From assembly GCF_040105385.1 (NCBI RefSeq), contig NZ_JBEDNQ010000015.1, positions 62,001-126,000 on the forward strand: a DNA stretch of 64,000 nt, read 5' to 3'. Source of the stretch: Pseudonocardia nematodicida (GTDB taxonomy: Bacteria; Actinomycetota; Actinomycetes; Mycobacteriales; Pseudonocardiaceae). The translations under genes and the position numbers were made by a program. Shown here in pieces: positions 17,637-27,237 of the stretch; within the stretch, counting starts at the first letter, position 1, and every line of letters starts with the position of its first letter. The notes below the pieces were generated by a model. The model saw nothing but the letters and a program-made list of their open reading frames with translations. It was not told the DNA's origin and ran no database searches.

Positions 17637-19042
17637 CACACGACCGGCAGCGTCGCGCGGACGAGGGTGCCCCCGGCGGCCCCCGGGCCGATCCGCAGGG
17701 TGCCGCCGAGCTCCTCGGCCCGCCTGCGCATGCTCGGCAGCCCGACCCCGGGCACCGGGTCCGCCGCGATCCCGCCGCCGTCGTCCTCCACCTCGACGAC
17801 GAGCGTCCGCGGGTCCGCCGACAACCGGACCACGCAGGTCCGGGCCCCCGCGTGCCGGGCCGCGTTCGTGAGCGCCTCGGTCGCGATCCGGTAGGCGGCC
17901 ACCTCGACGGCGGGCGGCAGGGCGTCCGGGACGTCCGCCACCACCTCGCAGTCCAGATCACCGGCCGAGAACGTCCCGGCGCGGTCGCGCAGGGCGCCGA
18001 CCAGACCGGCCGCGTCGAGACCGGCGGGGCGCAGGTCGTCCACCACCCGGCGGATCTCGGCGACGGCACCGCGCAGCCGCGTCTCGAGGTCCCGCAGCAC
18101 CGGCTCGTCACCGGTCGAGGCGAACGCACCGAGCTGCAGCGCGATCCCGGCGAGCTCGGGGCCGACGCCGTCGTGCAGGTCCCGGTGCAGCCGCAGCCGC
18201 TCCGCCTCGCGGGCCGTGGCCAGCAGCTCCCGTTCCCGGCGCAGGCCGGCGGTGACCCCGCGCAGGTGTACCGCGAGCGCCACGCTCGCCAGCAACGCCG
18301 TCGCCCCGACCGCGACCAGGAGGTCCGCCAGCGGCTGCTCGGTGACCGGCGACAGGTGCGCGGCGACGAAGGCGGCCTCACCGACCGCGAGCATCCCGAG
18401 CTGCCACCGGTCGTCGCCGTCGGCCCGGCGCCGGCGGACGAACGCCAGCACCGCCGCCGCGGGGACCAGCACGACGGCGGTCAGCCCGATCACCACCCCG
18501 GACGCCGGCCCGAGCCAGGGCGCCCGCGCGATCCCGAGCGGGTTCGGCACCGCGGCGAACGCCCCGGCCGGCCCGGGCGCGAACGCGCAGAGCAGCGCGA
18601 TCAGCACCAGCACCCCGGCGACGGGTCCGGCCAGCCGGGCGAGCCGGGCGTCGGCCCGGAAGACCACCGGGAGCATCAGGACGGGCAGGAAGTACGGCAC
18701 CCAGGTCCAGGTGGCGAGCCAGGCCGCCGCCGTCGCACCGGGCGCGCCACCCACCTCGGCCGCCCACACGGCGTAGGCCCCGCCCGCCGCACCGACCGCG
18801 ATCGGCGCGGTGCCGAGCAGCACGAGCCCGGTCCTGCGGTCGCGGGCCACCAGGGCCGCGCCGACGGTGGGGCCCAGGACCGCGAGCCAGAGGTCGGCCA
18901 GGTGCAGGTCGGTCGTGTCCCGCAGACCGCCCTCGGTCCGGGCGTGCAGGACGAGGGCGACCACACTCAGGGCGAGCGAGCACACCGCGACCGGCCAGGC
19001 GATCACGGAGACGGGGACGGCGCGCGGGCGGAGCCGGAGCAC
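17636..19042 (-). CDS. Sensor histidine kinase, HisKA_3 (NarX/DesK-like) type
   Basis: 468 aa. The N-terminal half is a bundle of about eight TM segments (residues 12-260) with almost no extracytoplasmic domain. The dimerisation/phosphoacceptor motif is RLHRDLHDGVGPELAG with H290, and a HATPase_c domain has its N-box near 389-397 (EALTNAARHAG) and a GGG-type G-box (DDGGGIA). It is cotranscribed with the NarL-type regulator. The membrane-only sensor suggests a membrane or lipid stimulus; this is inference. Confidence 0.88.
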   Translation of the reverse strand: MLRLRPRAVPVSVIAWPVAVCSLALSVVALVLHARTEGGLRDTTDLHLADLWLAVLGPTVGAALVARDRRTGLVLLGTAPIAVGAAGGAYAVWAAEVGGAPGATAAAWLATWTWVPYFLPVLMLPVVFRADARLARLAGPVAGVLVLIALLCAFAPGPAGAFAAVPNPLGIARAPWLGPASGVVIGLTAVVLVPAAAVLAFVRRRRADGDDRWQLGMLAVGEAAFVAAHLSPVTEQPLADLLVAVGATALLASVALAVHLRGVTAGLRRERELLATAREAERLRLHRDLHDGVGPELAGIALQLGAFASTGDEPVLRDLETRLRGAVAEIRRVVDDLRPAGLDAAGLVGALRDRAGTFSAGDLDCEVVADVPDALPPAVEVAAYRIATEALTNAARHAGARTCVVRLSADPRTLVVEVEDDGGGIAADPVPGVGLPSMRRRAEELGGTLRIGPGAAGGTLVRATLPVV

Positions 19043-19117
19043 CGGGTGAGGATCCCAGCCGCGGTGTCCCGGTGACCAGGGACGCGATGCCCGGCGGGCC
19101 CGGGACGCCGGACCGGG

Positions 19118-20395
19118 TCACCCGGCCGGGACGAGCCGTTGCCGGCGGATCGCCAGCGACAGCCCGGCCGCGACCAGGCAGAGCACCGCGCCGCCGTACC
19201 AGGCGGCGTCGTAGCTGCCGAGCGCGTCGCGGACGACGCCGGCGGTCAGCGCCGCGAAGGCCGCACCGATCTGGTGCGAGGCGAAGATCCACCCGAACAC
19301 CACGGCCGAGCGGTCCCCGAACGCCTCCCGGGCCAGCGCCATCGTCGGCGGGACGGTCGCCACCCAGTCCAGGCCGTAGAACACGACGAACGCGAGCATG
19401 CTGGCGTTCAGGTCGGTGCCGAACAGCGGCGGCAGCGCGAACAGCGACACCCCGCGCAGCGCGTAGTACGCCCCGAGCAGCAGCCGCGGGTCGACCCGGT
19501 CGGTCAGCCAGCCGGAACAGATCGTCCCGACCAGGTCGAACACCCCGACGACGGCGAGCAGCGAGGCCGCCGTCGTCGCGGGCATGCCGTGGTCGTGCGC
19601 GGCCGGGACGAAGTGCGACTGGACCAGGCCCGCGGTCGTCGCGCCGCAGATGAAGAAGCCGCTGGTGAGCAGCCAGAACGTCCGGTTCCGCGTCGCCCCG
19701 GCGAGTGCCTGCAGTGCGAGCCGCGCCGCGCCGGTCCGCCGGGGCGCTACGACATCGGACCCGGTCCCGCCGTAGGGCAGCGCGCCGACGTCGGCCGGGC
19801 GGTCCGGCAGGAACAGCACCACCACCGGTACGACGACGAGTGCGGCGCCCGCCGTGACCAGCGCCGCCGGCCGCCACCCGCCCGTCTCGACGATCGCGGC
19901 GACCGCCGGCAGGAACACCAGCTGGCCGGTCGCGGTGGCCGCGGTGAGGATCCCGGACACCAGCCCGCGGCGCGCCACGAACCACCGGTTCACCACGGTC
20001 GCGACCAGGGCCAGCGCCATCGATCCGGTGCCGAGCCCGACGACCACGCCCCACAGCAGGACGAGCTGCCACACCTGCGTCATGAACACCGTGCTGCCGG
20101 CACCGACGGCCACCAGCACCAGCGCGCAGACCACCACCCGCCGCACGCCGAACCGTTCCATCAGGGCGGCCGCGAACGGGGCCGTCATGCCGAACAGCGC
20201 GAGGTTGACCGCCAGCGCGAACGAGATCGCCCCGATCGACCAGCCGAACTCGGTGTGCAGCGGCTCGACCATCACGCCCGGCGTCGAGCGGAACCCCGCG
20301 GCGCCGAGCAGCGCGAGGAACGTCGCCACCGCGGCCCACCATGCCGGGTGCCCCCGGCGTTCCCGTCCCGCCGAGCGCAGGGGAGCGTGCGTCAT
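19118..20395 (-). CDS. MFS transporter (monocarboxylate/oxalate-formate antiporter-like)
   Basis: 425-aa, 12-TM transporter. The segment FRSTPGVMVEPLHTEFGWSI and the loop MERFGVRRVV are typical of MFS_1 monocarboxylate/oxalate:formate-type proteins, and the second half has GWLTDRVDPRLLL. The start MTHAPLRSAG is preferred over one 26 codons upstream, which lies inside the intergenic control region. It is divergent from a GlxA-type regulator with 71 bp between the starts, so the regulator probably controls it. Confidence 0.82.
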   Translation of the reverse strand: MTHAPLRSAGRERRGHPAWWAAVATFLALLGAAGFRSTPGVMVEPLHTEFGWSIGAISFALAVNLALFGMTAPFAAALMERFGVRRVVVCALVLVAVGAGSTVFMTQVWQLVLLWGVVVGLGTGSMALALVATVVNRWFVARRGLVSGILTAATATGQLVFLPAVAAIVETGGWRPAALVTAGAALVVVPVVVLFLPDRPADVGALPYGGTGSDVVAPRRTGAARLALQALAGATRNRTFWLLTSGFFICGATTAGLVQSHFVPAAHDHGMPATTAASLLAVVGVFDLVGTICSGWLTDRVDPRLLLGAYYALRGVSLFALPPLFGTDLNASMLAFVVFYGLDWVATVPPTMALAREAFGDRSAVVFGWIFASHQIGAAFAALTAGVVRDALGSYDAAWYGGAVLCLVAAGLSLAIRRQRLVPAG

Positions 20396-20466
20396 GGCAG
20401 GAATCGTGCGGCACCGGTGCGTCGCGAACCAGTGGCCGAACGGCCGATATGTGAAAGAATCCGGCC
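20396..20466. promoter_or_regulatory. Shared control region of MFS gene and GlxA-type regulator
   Basis: 71 bp between divergent starts. It contains the palindrome CACCGGTG (20411-20418) and an AT-richer stretch, GATATGTGAAAGAAT, just before the regulator ATG. These are plausible operator and promoter elements, but no consensus can be assigned. Confidence 0.35.
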
Positions 20467-21459
20467 ATGGCACCGCACCGGGTCGGGGTACTCGCCCTCG
20501 ACGGGGTGATCGCGTTCGAGCTCGCGATCCCGGAACGGATCCTCGGCACCACGACGGGTCCCGACGGCACCCCGCTCTACGACGTGCGGATCGCCTCGGT
20601 CGACGCCCGCCCGGTCCGTACGAGCGCCGGCTACCGGCTGCTGCCCGACCACGGACCCGACGTGCTGGAGGACGCGGAGACGCTCGTCGTCCCCGCGCTC
20701 GCCACCCGTACCACCCCGGCGCCGGGCGGGGCCGCGCCGGCCGACGACCCGGGCGAGCGGGTCCTCGACGTCGTCCGCCGGGCGGCAGGGCGCGGCGCGC
20801 GGATCGTGGCGATCTGCACCGGCACCTACACGCTCGCGGCGGCCGGGCTGCTCGACGGCCGCCCGGCCACCACGCACTGGGCGCACGCGCGGCGGTTCCG
20901 CCGGATGTACCCCACGGTCCGGCTCGATCCGGACGTCCTGTTCGTCGACGACGGCGACGTGCTCACCTCGGCCGGCGTCGCCGCCGGGATCGATCTCTGC
21001 CTGCACCTGGTGCGGCGCGACCACGGCGCCGACATCGCCGCGGCGACCGCCCGGCGCAACGTCGTCGCACCGTGGCGGGAGGGTGGGCAGGCCCAGTTCG
21101 TCGAGACCCGGGTGCCCACCGCCACCGGCACCGCGACGGCGGCCGTGCGCGAGTGGGCCGTGGCGCACCTGGACCGGCCGCTCGGCGTCGAGGAGCTCGC
21201 GGCCCGGGCGTCGACCAGCGTGCGGACCTTCACCCGCCGCTTCCGTGCCGAGACCGGTGAGAGCCCCGGCCGCTGGGTCGCCGCACGCCGCCTCGACCTG
21301 GTGCGCCGGCTGCTCGAGACCACCGATCTCCCGGTCGAGCAGGTCGCCGCGCGCTCCGGGTTCGGCACGACGGCGGCGCTGCGCCAGCGGCTGCACGCCG
21401 AGATCGGCATGGCACCGCTGGCGTACCGGCGTTCGCACCGGGCCCCGGCGACCGGCTGA
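20467..21459 (+). CDS. GlxA-family transcriptional regulator (DJ-1/PfpI domain plus AraC HTH)
   Basis: 330 aa. Residues 1-190 form a class-I glutamine amidotransferase-like (DJ-1/PfpI) sensor domain with the nucleophile-elbow Cys in VAICTGTYTLAAAGLL and the downstream THWAHARRF. Residues about 225-325 form an AraC-type double HTH (LGVEELAARASTSVRTFTRR, then VEQVAARSGFGTTAALRQRL). Members sense small molecules and often control an adjacent transporter or catabolic gene; here the divergent MFS gene is the obvious candidate. Confidence 0.88.
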   Translation: MAPHRVGVLALDGVIAFELAIPERILGTTTGPDGTPLYDVRIASVDARPVRTSAGYRLLPDHGPDVLEDAETLVVPALATRTTPAPGGAAPADDPGERVLDVVRRAAGRGARIVAICTGTYTLAAAGLLDGRPATTHWAHARRFRRMYPTVRLDPDVLFVDDGDVLTSAGVAAGIDLCLHLVRRDHGADIAAATARRNVVAPWREGGQAQFVETRVPTATGTATAAVREWAVAHLDRPLGVEELAARASTSVRTFTRRFRAETGESPGRWVAARRLDLVRRLLETTDLPVEQVAARSGFGTTAALRQRLHAEIGMAPLAYRRSHRAPATG

Positions 21460-21524
21460 AGACGGGTGTGGCGCGGCGCACCCACCGGTCCTGCACGGGC
21501 GTGTGGTGCTGCGACACTGGAGGT

Positions 21525-22658
21525 GTGACCTCTCCTGCCGATCTGAAGATCCCCGCCGACCTGCTGCCGTCGGACGGTCGTTTCGGGTGCGGGCCGTCGA
21601 AGGTCCCGTCCGGCGCGCTCGCCGCGCTGGCCGCGACCGGCGACTCGCTGATGGGCACCTCGCACCGGCAGAAGCCGGTGAAGAACCTGGTGGGACGCGT
21701 GCGGGCCGGCCTGTCCGAGCTGTTCTCGCTGCCCGAGGGCTACCAGGTCGTCCTGGGCAACGGCGGGTCCACCGCCTTCTGGGACGCCGCCGCGTTCGGC
21801 CTGGTCCGCGAGCGCTCGCTGCACCTGACCTACGGCGAGTTCTCCCAGAAGTTCGCCGACACCACCGCGGGCGCCCCGTTCCTCGGTGACCCGGTCGTGG
21901 TCTCCGCCGAGCCGGGCAGCGCGCCGGAGCCGGTGAGCGACCCGTCGGTCGACGTGATCGCGTGGGCGCACAACGAGACCTCCACCGGCGTCGCGGTGCC
22001 GGTGGTCCGGCCCGCGGACGCGACCGACGACCAGCTCGTCCTGATCGACGCGACCTCCGGCGCCGGCGGGCTGCCGGTCGACGTGTCGCAGTCCGACGTC
22101 TACTACTTCGCCCCGCAGAAGGGCTTCGCCTCCGACGGCGGGCTGTTCCTCGCGCTGATGAGCCCGCGCGCGCTGGAGCGGGTCGCCGAGCTGGCCGCGT
22201 CGGACCGCTGGATCCCGCCGTTCCTGTCGCTGGCGACCGCCGTCGACAACTCGGGCAAGGACCAGACCTACAACACCCCCGCGGTCGCCACGCTGTTCCT
22301 GCTGGCCGAGCAGATCGACCACATGCAGTCCCTCGGCGGGCTCGACGGCTGCGTCGCGCGCACCGCCGAGTCGTCGGGCCGGCTCTACTCCTGGGCCGAG
22401 GCGAGCACGTTCGCCACCCCGTTCGTGCGCGACCCGGCGCACCGCAGCCAGGTGGTCGGCACGATCGACTTCGACGACGCCGTGGACGCGGCCGCCGTCG
22501 CGAAGGTGCTGCGGGCCAACGGCGTGGTCGACACCGAGCCGTACCGCAAGCTCGGGCGGAACCAGCTGCGGGTCGGGATGTTCCCGGCCGTCGAGCCGGA
22601 CGACGTGTCGGCGCTGACCTCGTGTGTCGACTGGGTCGTGGAGCAGCTGGGTTCCTGA
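21525..22658 (+). CDS. serC: Phosphoserine aminotransferase, actinobacterial type
   Basis: 377-aa PLP enzyme of serine biosynthesis (3-phosphohydroxypyruvate + Glu to phosphoserine; EC 2.6.1.52). Landmarks are FGCGPSKVPSGAL at the N-terminus, MGTSHRQKPVKN, the PLP Lys in YYFAPQKGFASDGG and the C-terminal RNQLRVGMFPAVEP. The GTG within GGAGGTGTG is chosen because the protein then starts at the usual family position. The GGAGG is too close for a normal ribosome site, so the start could also be leaderless. Confidence 0.93.
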   Translation: MTSPADLKIPADLLPSDGRFGCGPSKVPSGALAALAATGDSLMGTSHRQKPVKNLVGRVRAGLSELFSLPEGYQVVLGNGGSTAFWDAAAFGLVRERSLHLTYGEFSQKFADTTAGAPFLGDPVVVSAEPGSAPEPVSDPSVDVIAWAHNETSTGVAVPVVRPADATDDQLVLIDATSGAGGLPVDVSQSDVYYFAPQKGFASDGGLFLALMSPRALERVAELAASDRWIPPFLSLATAVDNSGKDQTYNTPAVATLFLLAEQIDHMQSLGGLDGCVARTAESSGRLYSWAEASTFATPFVRDPAHRSQVVGTIDFDDAVDAAAVAKVLRANGVVDTEPYRKLGRNQLRVGMFPAVEPDDVSALTSCVDWVVEQLGS

Positions 22659-22983
22659 GCGCCGATCCGCACTCCGACGGCCGGGTTCCCGCACTGCGGG
22701 GCCCGGCCGTCGCGCGTTCCCGCCCCCGCGTGATGCGTGGTGGCACCGTCATGTTGCACGATCGGTAGCGACTCGTTGTAGTCACAGGAGTCCCATCTGC
22801 CCCATGTGCATCTCAGTTCACATCCTGTGGGATCCTGCACACGGTGAGTGAGACCACGTCGCGGGTCGCTCTGCCAGGTGGGTGGCACCGACCAGCCGGA
22901 ACTCCTCCGGCGCGCCTCACCCGGGGCGGAGCCGCGGCCAACTACCGTCACCCGGACGGGGACGACAGCGGGAGGGCTGATCG
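22659..22983. promoter_or_regulatory. serC terminator and sepH upstream region
   Basis: A 325-bp gene-free stretch. It begins with the serC terminator (22675-22712). A lower-GC segment (about 22740-22850) carries TTGCAC (22754-22759) and a loose inverted pair CACAGGA (22783-22789) / TCCTGTG (22823-22829), a possible regulatory site. A TACCGT box about 50 nt before the sepH ATG is a candidate -10. No coding sequence was recognised. Confidence 0.4.
22675..22712 (+). terminator. Terminator hairpin after serC
   Basis: Arms CGACGGCCGGG (22675-22685) and CCCGGCCGTCG (22702-22712) are perfectly complementary, and the loop itself can form a CCCGC/GCGGG inner stem. It starts 17 nt past the serC stop. 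Confidence 0.8.
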
Positions 22984-24699
22984 ATGCGCGCGTTGCGGGT
23001 CGTGGGGGTGACCGGGGACGGCTCGGTCATCCTCGAGGACCCGGGGCGTCGCGAGCGCTACACCGTGCCGGCCGATGAGCAACTGCGCGCCGCGGCACGC
23101 GGCGACGTGACCCGGCTCGGCCAGATCGCGATCGAGTTGGAGAGCCAGTTGCGCCCACGCGAGATCCAGGCACGCATCCGGGGCGGCGCATCGGTGGACG
23201 AGGTCGCGGCCGCGGCCGGTGTACCGACGCAGAAGATCGAGCGCTTCGCCTACCCGGTCCTGCTCGAACGCACCCGCACCGCCGAGCTCGCGCAGGGCGC
23301 ACACCCCCAGCGCGCGGACGGGCCCGACACGCGCACCCTCGGCGAGACCGTCGCGCACACCTTCGGCCTCCGCGGCCAGGACCACACCGGCGCGGGCTGG
23401 GACTCGTGGCGCGGCGAGGACGGCCGGTGGGTCGTCGTGCTCACCTGGCAGACCGGACGCTCCGACAACGCCGCGCACTGGGCGTTCCAGCCCGGCGCGC
23501 ACGGCGGCACCGTCGTCCCCCTCGACGAGAACGCCTCGGACCTGGTCGAGGGGCTGCCCGCGCGGCCGCTGCGACCGCTCGGTGCCGTCGTCGACATGGC
23601 CCGGGACGACGACCAGACCCCCACGCACTCCGGCCCGAGCACCGAGGCGCCGGCCCGCGCGGTCGCCGGCGGGCAGGCGGCCCTGCCCGCGGACTCCTGG
23701 GCCGGGCGCGGCATCGCCCCCGAGCAGCGGCGCGCCAGCCCGCCCGCGGTGCGACACCGGGTGGAGGCCCCCACCCGCAGCATGCCGAGCCGCACCGAGG
23801 AGACCCGCGCCCCGGCCGCCGCGGCTCCGGCCGTCCCGCGCACCGGGCCCGCGGCGCGGGAGGGGAACGACGAGCAGGCCGCCGACGTGACCACCGGGCC
23901 CGCGGCACACGGGAAGCCGGCGTCCGGCTCCGCGACCGACGAGACGCCCGACGCCGGGGCGACGGCCGGTACGGCCGCTCCGGCTCCCACGTCCGCCGAC
24001 GCCCGGACCGCCGCGGACCGACCGTCCGTGGACGGTTCCGCGGAACGCGACGACGCCACGGCGACGCCCGAGCCGACCCCCTCGGCCGGGCCGGCCGCGG
24101 ACCGTTCCGCGGAACGCGGCGACGCCACGGCGGACGCTCCGGCGACGCCCGATCCGGCCCCGGCGGCCGGCAGCGGCGACCCCGCCGCGGCGGTGGTTCC
24201 GGCCGCGGAGAGCACACCGGACGCAACGCCCCGGGAGACGCCTCCGGAGGTCGGGTCCGGCGTGACCGGCTCCGGCTCGGCTGCGTCGGAGTCGACCGAG
24301 TCGGTTCCCGCCGCACCGGAGCCCGCCGCACCGAACCTCGCATCGGCGAACCCCACGCCACCGGAACCGGCAGCCCCGGACGCCGTCGCCGCGAGTTCGG
24401 AGGTGCCGCCCCCGGCCACAGCGAACACGGCCGCCTCGGACCCGGCCACACCGGACCCGACACCGGCGTCCATCGACGAGGACTCCACCCCGGACGACAC
24501 GACCGCCGACACGCCCCCGGCAGCGACCGGCTCGGAGTCTCCGGACCCCGGTCCCGCGAGCACGCCGGATTCCGCCGGCACCGGGACCGAGGAGCCGGCA
24601 CCCAGGCCCCGCAGCACGGCGTCCCGCCGGACCAAGAAGGGCAAGCCGGTCATGCCGTCCTGGGACGAGGTCCTGCTCGGGGTGCGCGGCCAGCGCTGA
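22984..24699 (+). CDS. sepH: Septation protein SepH (DUF3071)
   Basis: 571-aa actinobacterial cell-division protein that binds and promotes assembly of FtsZ in Streptomyces and mycobacteria. The conserved N-terminal domain (about 1-200) begins MRALRVVGVTGDGSVILED, has the predicted HTH-like RLRPREIQARIRGGASVDEV segment (partial) and the region TFGLRGQDH...WRGEDGRWVVVLTW. Residues about 215-545 are a long Pro/Ala/Thr/Asp-rich disordered linker, longer than in many homologues. It ends with the conserved basic tail RRTKKGKPVMPSWDEVLLG. The ATG follows a GGGAGGG site. Confidence 0.93.
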   Translation: MRALRVVGVTGDGSVILEDPGRRERYTVPADEQLRAAARGDVTRLGQIAIELESQLRPREIQARIRGGASVDEVAAAAGVPTQKIERFAYPVLLERTRTAELAQGAHPQRADGPDTRTLGETVAHTFGLRGQDHTGAGWDSWRGEDGRWVVVLTWQTGRSDNAAHWAFQPGAHGGTVVPLDENASDLVEGLPARPLRPLGAVVDMARDDDQTPTHSGPSTEAPARAVAGGQAALPADSWAGRGIAPEQRRASPPAVRHRVEAPTRSMPSRTEETRAPAAAAPAVPRTGPAAREGNDEQAADVTTGPAAHGKPASGSATDETPDAGATAGTAAPAPTSADARTAADRPSVDGSAERDDATATPEPTPSAGPAADRSAERGDATADAPATPDPAPAAGSGDPAAAVVPAAESTPDATPRETPPEVGSGVTGSGSAASESTESVPAAPEPAAPNLASANPTPPEPAAPDAVAASSEVPPPATANTAASDPATPDPTPASIDEDSTPDDTTADTPPAATGSESPDPGPASTPDSAGTGTEEPAPRPRSTASRRTKKGKPVMPSWDEVLLGVRGQR

Positions 24700-24709
24700 T
24701 CGCGGCGAA

Positions 24710-24771
24710 GATCCTTCTCCGTGGAACCCGGGTAGCGGTGCGCCGCGGGCCGGCGTCCACAGAGAAGGATC
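24710..24771. repeat. Palindromic intergenic repeat, GATCCTTCTCCGTGGA family, copy 2
   Basis: GATCCTTCTCCGTGGA (24710-24725) pairs with TCCACAGAGAAGGATC (24756-24771) with one mismatch, around a 30-nt core. It fills the gap between the convergent sepH and trmH genes, and its right arm enters the trmH stop codon. The left arm is identical to the copy at 4903-4968. It probably serves as a bidirectional terminator. Confidence 0.7.
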
Positions 24772-25585
24772 ATGCTCGGCCGCCGCCGGTCACGGCGTGG
24801 AACGCCACTGCCGCCGCGGTCGCGACGTTGAGCGAGTCCACCCCGCTCGCCATCGGGATCCGGACCCGCCGGTCCGCCGCGGCCAGCGCCTCGTCGGACA
24901 GCCCGGGGCCCTCCGCGCCCAGCAGCAACGCCACCCGCTCCCCCGCCAGGCCCGCCGCGGCCAGCGGCTCGGCACGCGCGTCCGGGGTCAGCGCGGCCAC
25001 GGTGAACCCGGCCCGCCGGACCACGTCCAGCGCGTCCGGCCAGGCGCCCTCGAGCCCGGTGAAGGGCACCCGCAGCACGTGTCCCATCGACACCCGCACG
25101 CTGCGCCGGTACAGCGGGTCCGAGCAGCCCGGGCCGAGCAGGATCCCGTCGACCCCGAGCGCCGCCGCGTTGCGGAACAGCGCGCCGAGGTTCTCGTGGT
25201 CGCCGACGCCCTCGCAGACCGCGACCGTCCGGGCCCCCGCGAGCAGCGCCTCCGGGTCCGGCGGGGCCGCGCGGTCGGCCACCGCGAGCACGCCCCGGTT
25301 CAGGTGGAAGCCGACCGCCCGGGCCATCGTGTCGGCGTCGGTGGAGTAGGCCGGGACCTCCACCCCGTCGAGGTCCGCGGCGAGCTCGTCGAGCCGTCGG
25401 GGCACCCCCAGCAGCGAGCGCACCGGGTACGGGGAGTCCAGCAGCCGCCGCACGACGACGACACCCTCCGCGATCACCAGACCCCGCCCACCGGGCCGGT
25501 CCGGACGCCGATCGGCGGTCGTGAGGTCCCGGTAGTCGTCGATACGGGGGTCGTCCGGGTGCTCGACCGTAGTGAGTATGGCCAC
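24770..25585 (-). CDS. TrmH/SpoU-family RNA 2'-O-methyltransferase
   Basis: 271-aa SPOUT methyltransferase using SAM, target likely rRNA or tRNA ribose. An N-terminal substrate-binding domain (about 1-110) is followed by the catalytic knot: motif 1 VCEGVGDHENLGALFRNAAA, motif 2 ALLLGAEGPGLSDEAL, motif 3 RIPMASGVDSLNVATAAAVAF. The GTG at 25585 fits the family start (VEHPDDPRIDDYRDL); a GTG 6 codons upstream is possible. Convergent with sepH. Confidence 0.85.
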   Translation of the reverse strand: MAILTTVEHPDDPRIDDYRDLTTADRRPDRPGGRGLVIAEGVVVVRRLLDSPYPVRSLLGVPRRLDELAADLDGVEVPAYSTDADTMARAVGFHLNRGVLAVADRAAPPDPEALLAGARTVAVCEGVGDHENLGALFRNAAALGVDGILLGPGCSDPLYRRSVRVSMGHVLRVPFTGLEGAWPDALDVVRRAGFTVAALTPDARAEPLAAAGLAGERVALLLGAEGPGLSDEALAAADRRVRIPMASGVDSLNVATAAAVAFHAVTGGGRA

Positions 25586-25749
25586 GACGGCCGATCGTCC
25601 CACGTCACTGACCGCTCATCGCGTACGGTCGCCCGGTCAGCCGGTACCGCCCGGTCCGGCGATATGACACCGTGTAGAGCCGCCTTCCTCGATTCGGAGA
25701 TCCCCCGGACGAGTGAGGCGCTCCCCGTTCGATGGAGGTCGGTTCACGC

Positions 25750-27237
25750 ATGGGTCAGGTTGTCGACCGGACGACGTTCACCCGGCGCGACCGCCAGCGG
25801 TACCGGATCAAGGTGCAGCGCTGCCTCGACAGCCTCGAGGAGATGCTCCACACCTACCCCTTCCCCGACTCCGAGCCGATGACCGGGGTGGAGATCGAGT
25901 TCAACCTCGTCGACCCGGAGCTGGCGCCGTCACTGAACGGGCACGACGTCCTGGAGACGATCAACTCGGGCGAGTTCCAGACCGAGCTCGGCCGCTGGAA
26001 CATCGAGCTGAACCTGCCGCCCCGGCCGCTGCCGGGCGACCAGTGGCGCCAGCTCGAACACGAGCTGCTCGACCTTCTCGCCGGAGCGGGGGCCAAGGCC
26101 GGCGACCTCCGCACCCAGCTGGTGATGATCGGGATCCTGCCGACGCTGGACTCCGGCCACATGGTCGGTGAGTCGATCTCCCCGGACGACCGCTACCAGG
26201 CCCTCAACGACCAGATGCTCAACGCCCGCGGCGAGCCGATCCGTGTCGACATCGCCGGCACCGCCCCCGGCGAGCGGGTCAACGCCGACTTCGACACGAT
26301 CATCCCGGAGGCCGCCTGCACCTCGATGCAGCTGCACCTGCAGGTCGCGCCGAGCGAGTTCGGCCGGTACTGGAACGCCGCGCAGTGCCTGGCCGGGGTC
26401 CAGCTGGGGCTCGGCGCGAACTCGCCGTACCTGCTCGGGTCGCACCTGTGGGCGGAGACCCGGATCCCGCTGTTCGAACAGTCCTGTGACGTCCGCACCC
26501 CGGAGTTCCACAACCAGGGGGTACGGCCGCGGGTGTGGTTCGGCGAGCGGTGGATCGACTCGGTCTACGACCTGTTCTCGGAGAACGCCCGCTACTTCCC
26601 GGCGCTCATGCCGCTGACCACCGACATCGACCCGGCCGCGCAGATGCGCGAGCAGGGTTTCCCCGAGCTCCCCGAGCTGACCCTGCACAACGGCACGATC
26701 TGGCGCTGGAACCGGCCGATCTACGACAGCACCGGTGAGACGCCGCACGTCCGGATCGAGAACCGGGTGCTGCCCGCCGGCCCGACCACGGTGGACATGG
26801 TCGCCAACGCGCTGTTCTTCTACGGACTGCTGCGCACCCTCGTCGAGTCCGAGCAGGAGCTGTGGAGGTCGGTCTCCTTCGAGGCCGCGCGGGAGAACTT
26901 CCAGACCGCGGCCAAGCACGGCATGGCCGCCCCGCTCTACTGGCCCGGCACCGGCTGGATCCGGCCGGACGAGCTGGCCCTGCGCAAGCTCATCCCGCTG
27001 GCCCACGAGGGACTGGCCCGCTGGGGGGTCAGCTCGGCCGTCTGCGACCGCTACCTGACCGTGCTGGAGCGGCGGTGCGTCACCCGGCAAACCGGGGCGT
27101 CCTGGCAGGTCGACACGGTGACGGCGCTGCAGGACGCCGGCGCGGACCGCCCGGCCGCGCTGCACGGCATGCTGGAGCGCTACCTGGCCCAGTCCGCGGC
27201 CAACCAGCCGGTGCACACCTGGGAGCTCCCGGCCTGA
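25750..27237 (+). CDS. Glutamate-cysteine ligase family protein (GCS2)
   Basis: 495-aa ATP-dependent carboxylate-amine ligase. GCS2 landmarks are MTGVEIEFNLVD, RWNIELNLPPRPLPG, the metal/substrate region PHVRIENRVLPAGPTTVDM and the C-terminal LARWGVSSAVCDRYL. Members form gamma-glutamylcysteine or related gamma-glutamyl amides; the exact acceptor cannot be told. In actinobacteria, which use mycothiol, such enzymes may serve ergothioneine (EgtA) or unknown pathways, but no egtBCD genes are nearby. The ATG at 25750 is chosen because GGAGGT lies at the right distance (25737-25742). Confidence 0.8.
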   Translation: MGQVVDRTTFTRRDRQRYRIKVQRCLDSLEEMLHTYPFPDSEPMTGVEIEFNLVDPELAPSLNGHDVLETINSGEFQTELGRWNIELNLPPRPLPGDQWRQLEHELLDLLAGAGAKAGDLRTQLVMIGILPTLDSGHMVGESISPDDRYQALNDQMLNARGEPIRVDIAGTAPGERVNADFDTIIPEAACTSMQLHLQVAPSEFGRYWNAAQCLAGVQLGLGANSPYLLGSHLWAETRIPLFEQSCDVRTPEFHNQGVRPRVWFGERWIDSVYDLFSENARYFPALMPLTTDIDPAAQMREQGFPELPELTLHNGTIWRWNRPIYDSTGETPHVRIENRVLPAGPTTVDMVANALFFYGLLRTLVESEQELWRSVSFEAARENFQTAAKHGMAAPLYWPGTGWIRPDELALRKLIPLAHEGLARWGVSSAVCDRYLTVLERRCVTRQTGASWQVDTVTALQDAGADRPAALHGMLERYLAQSAANQPVHTWELPA

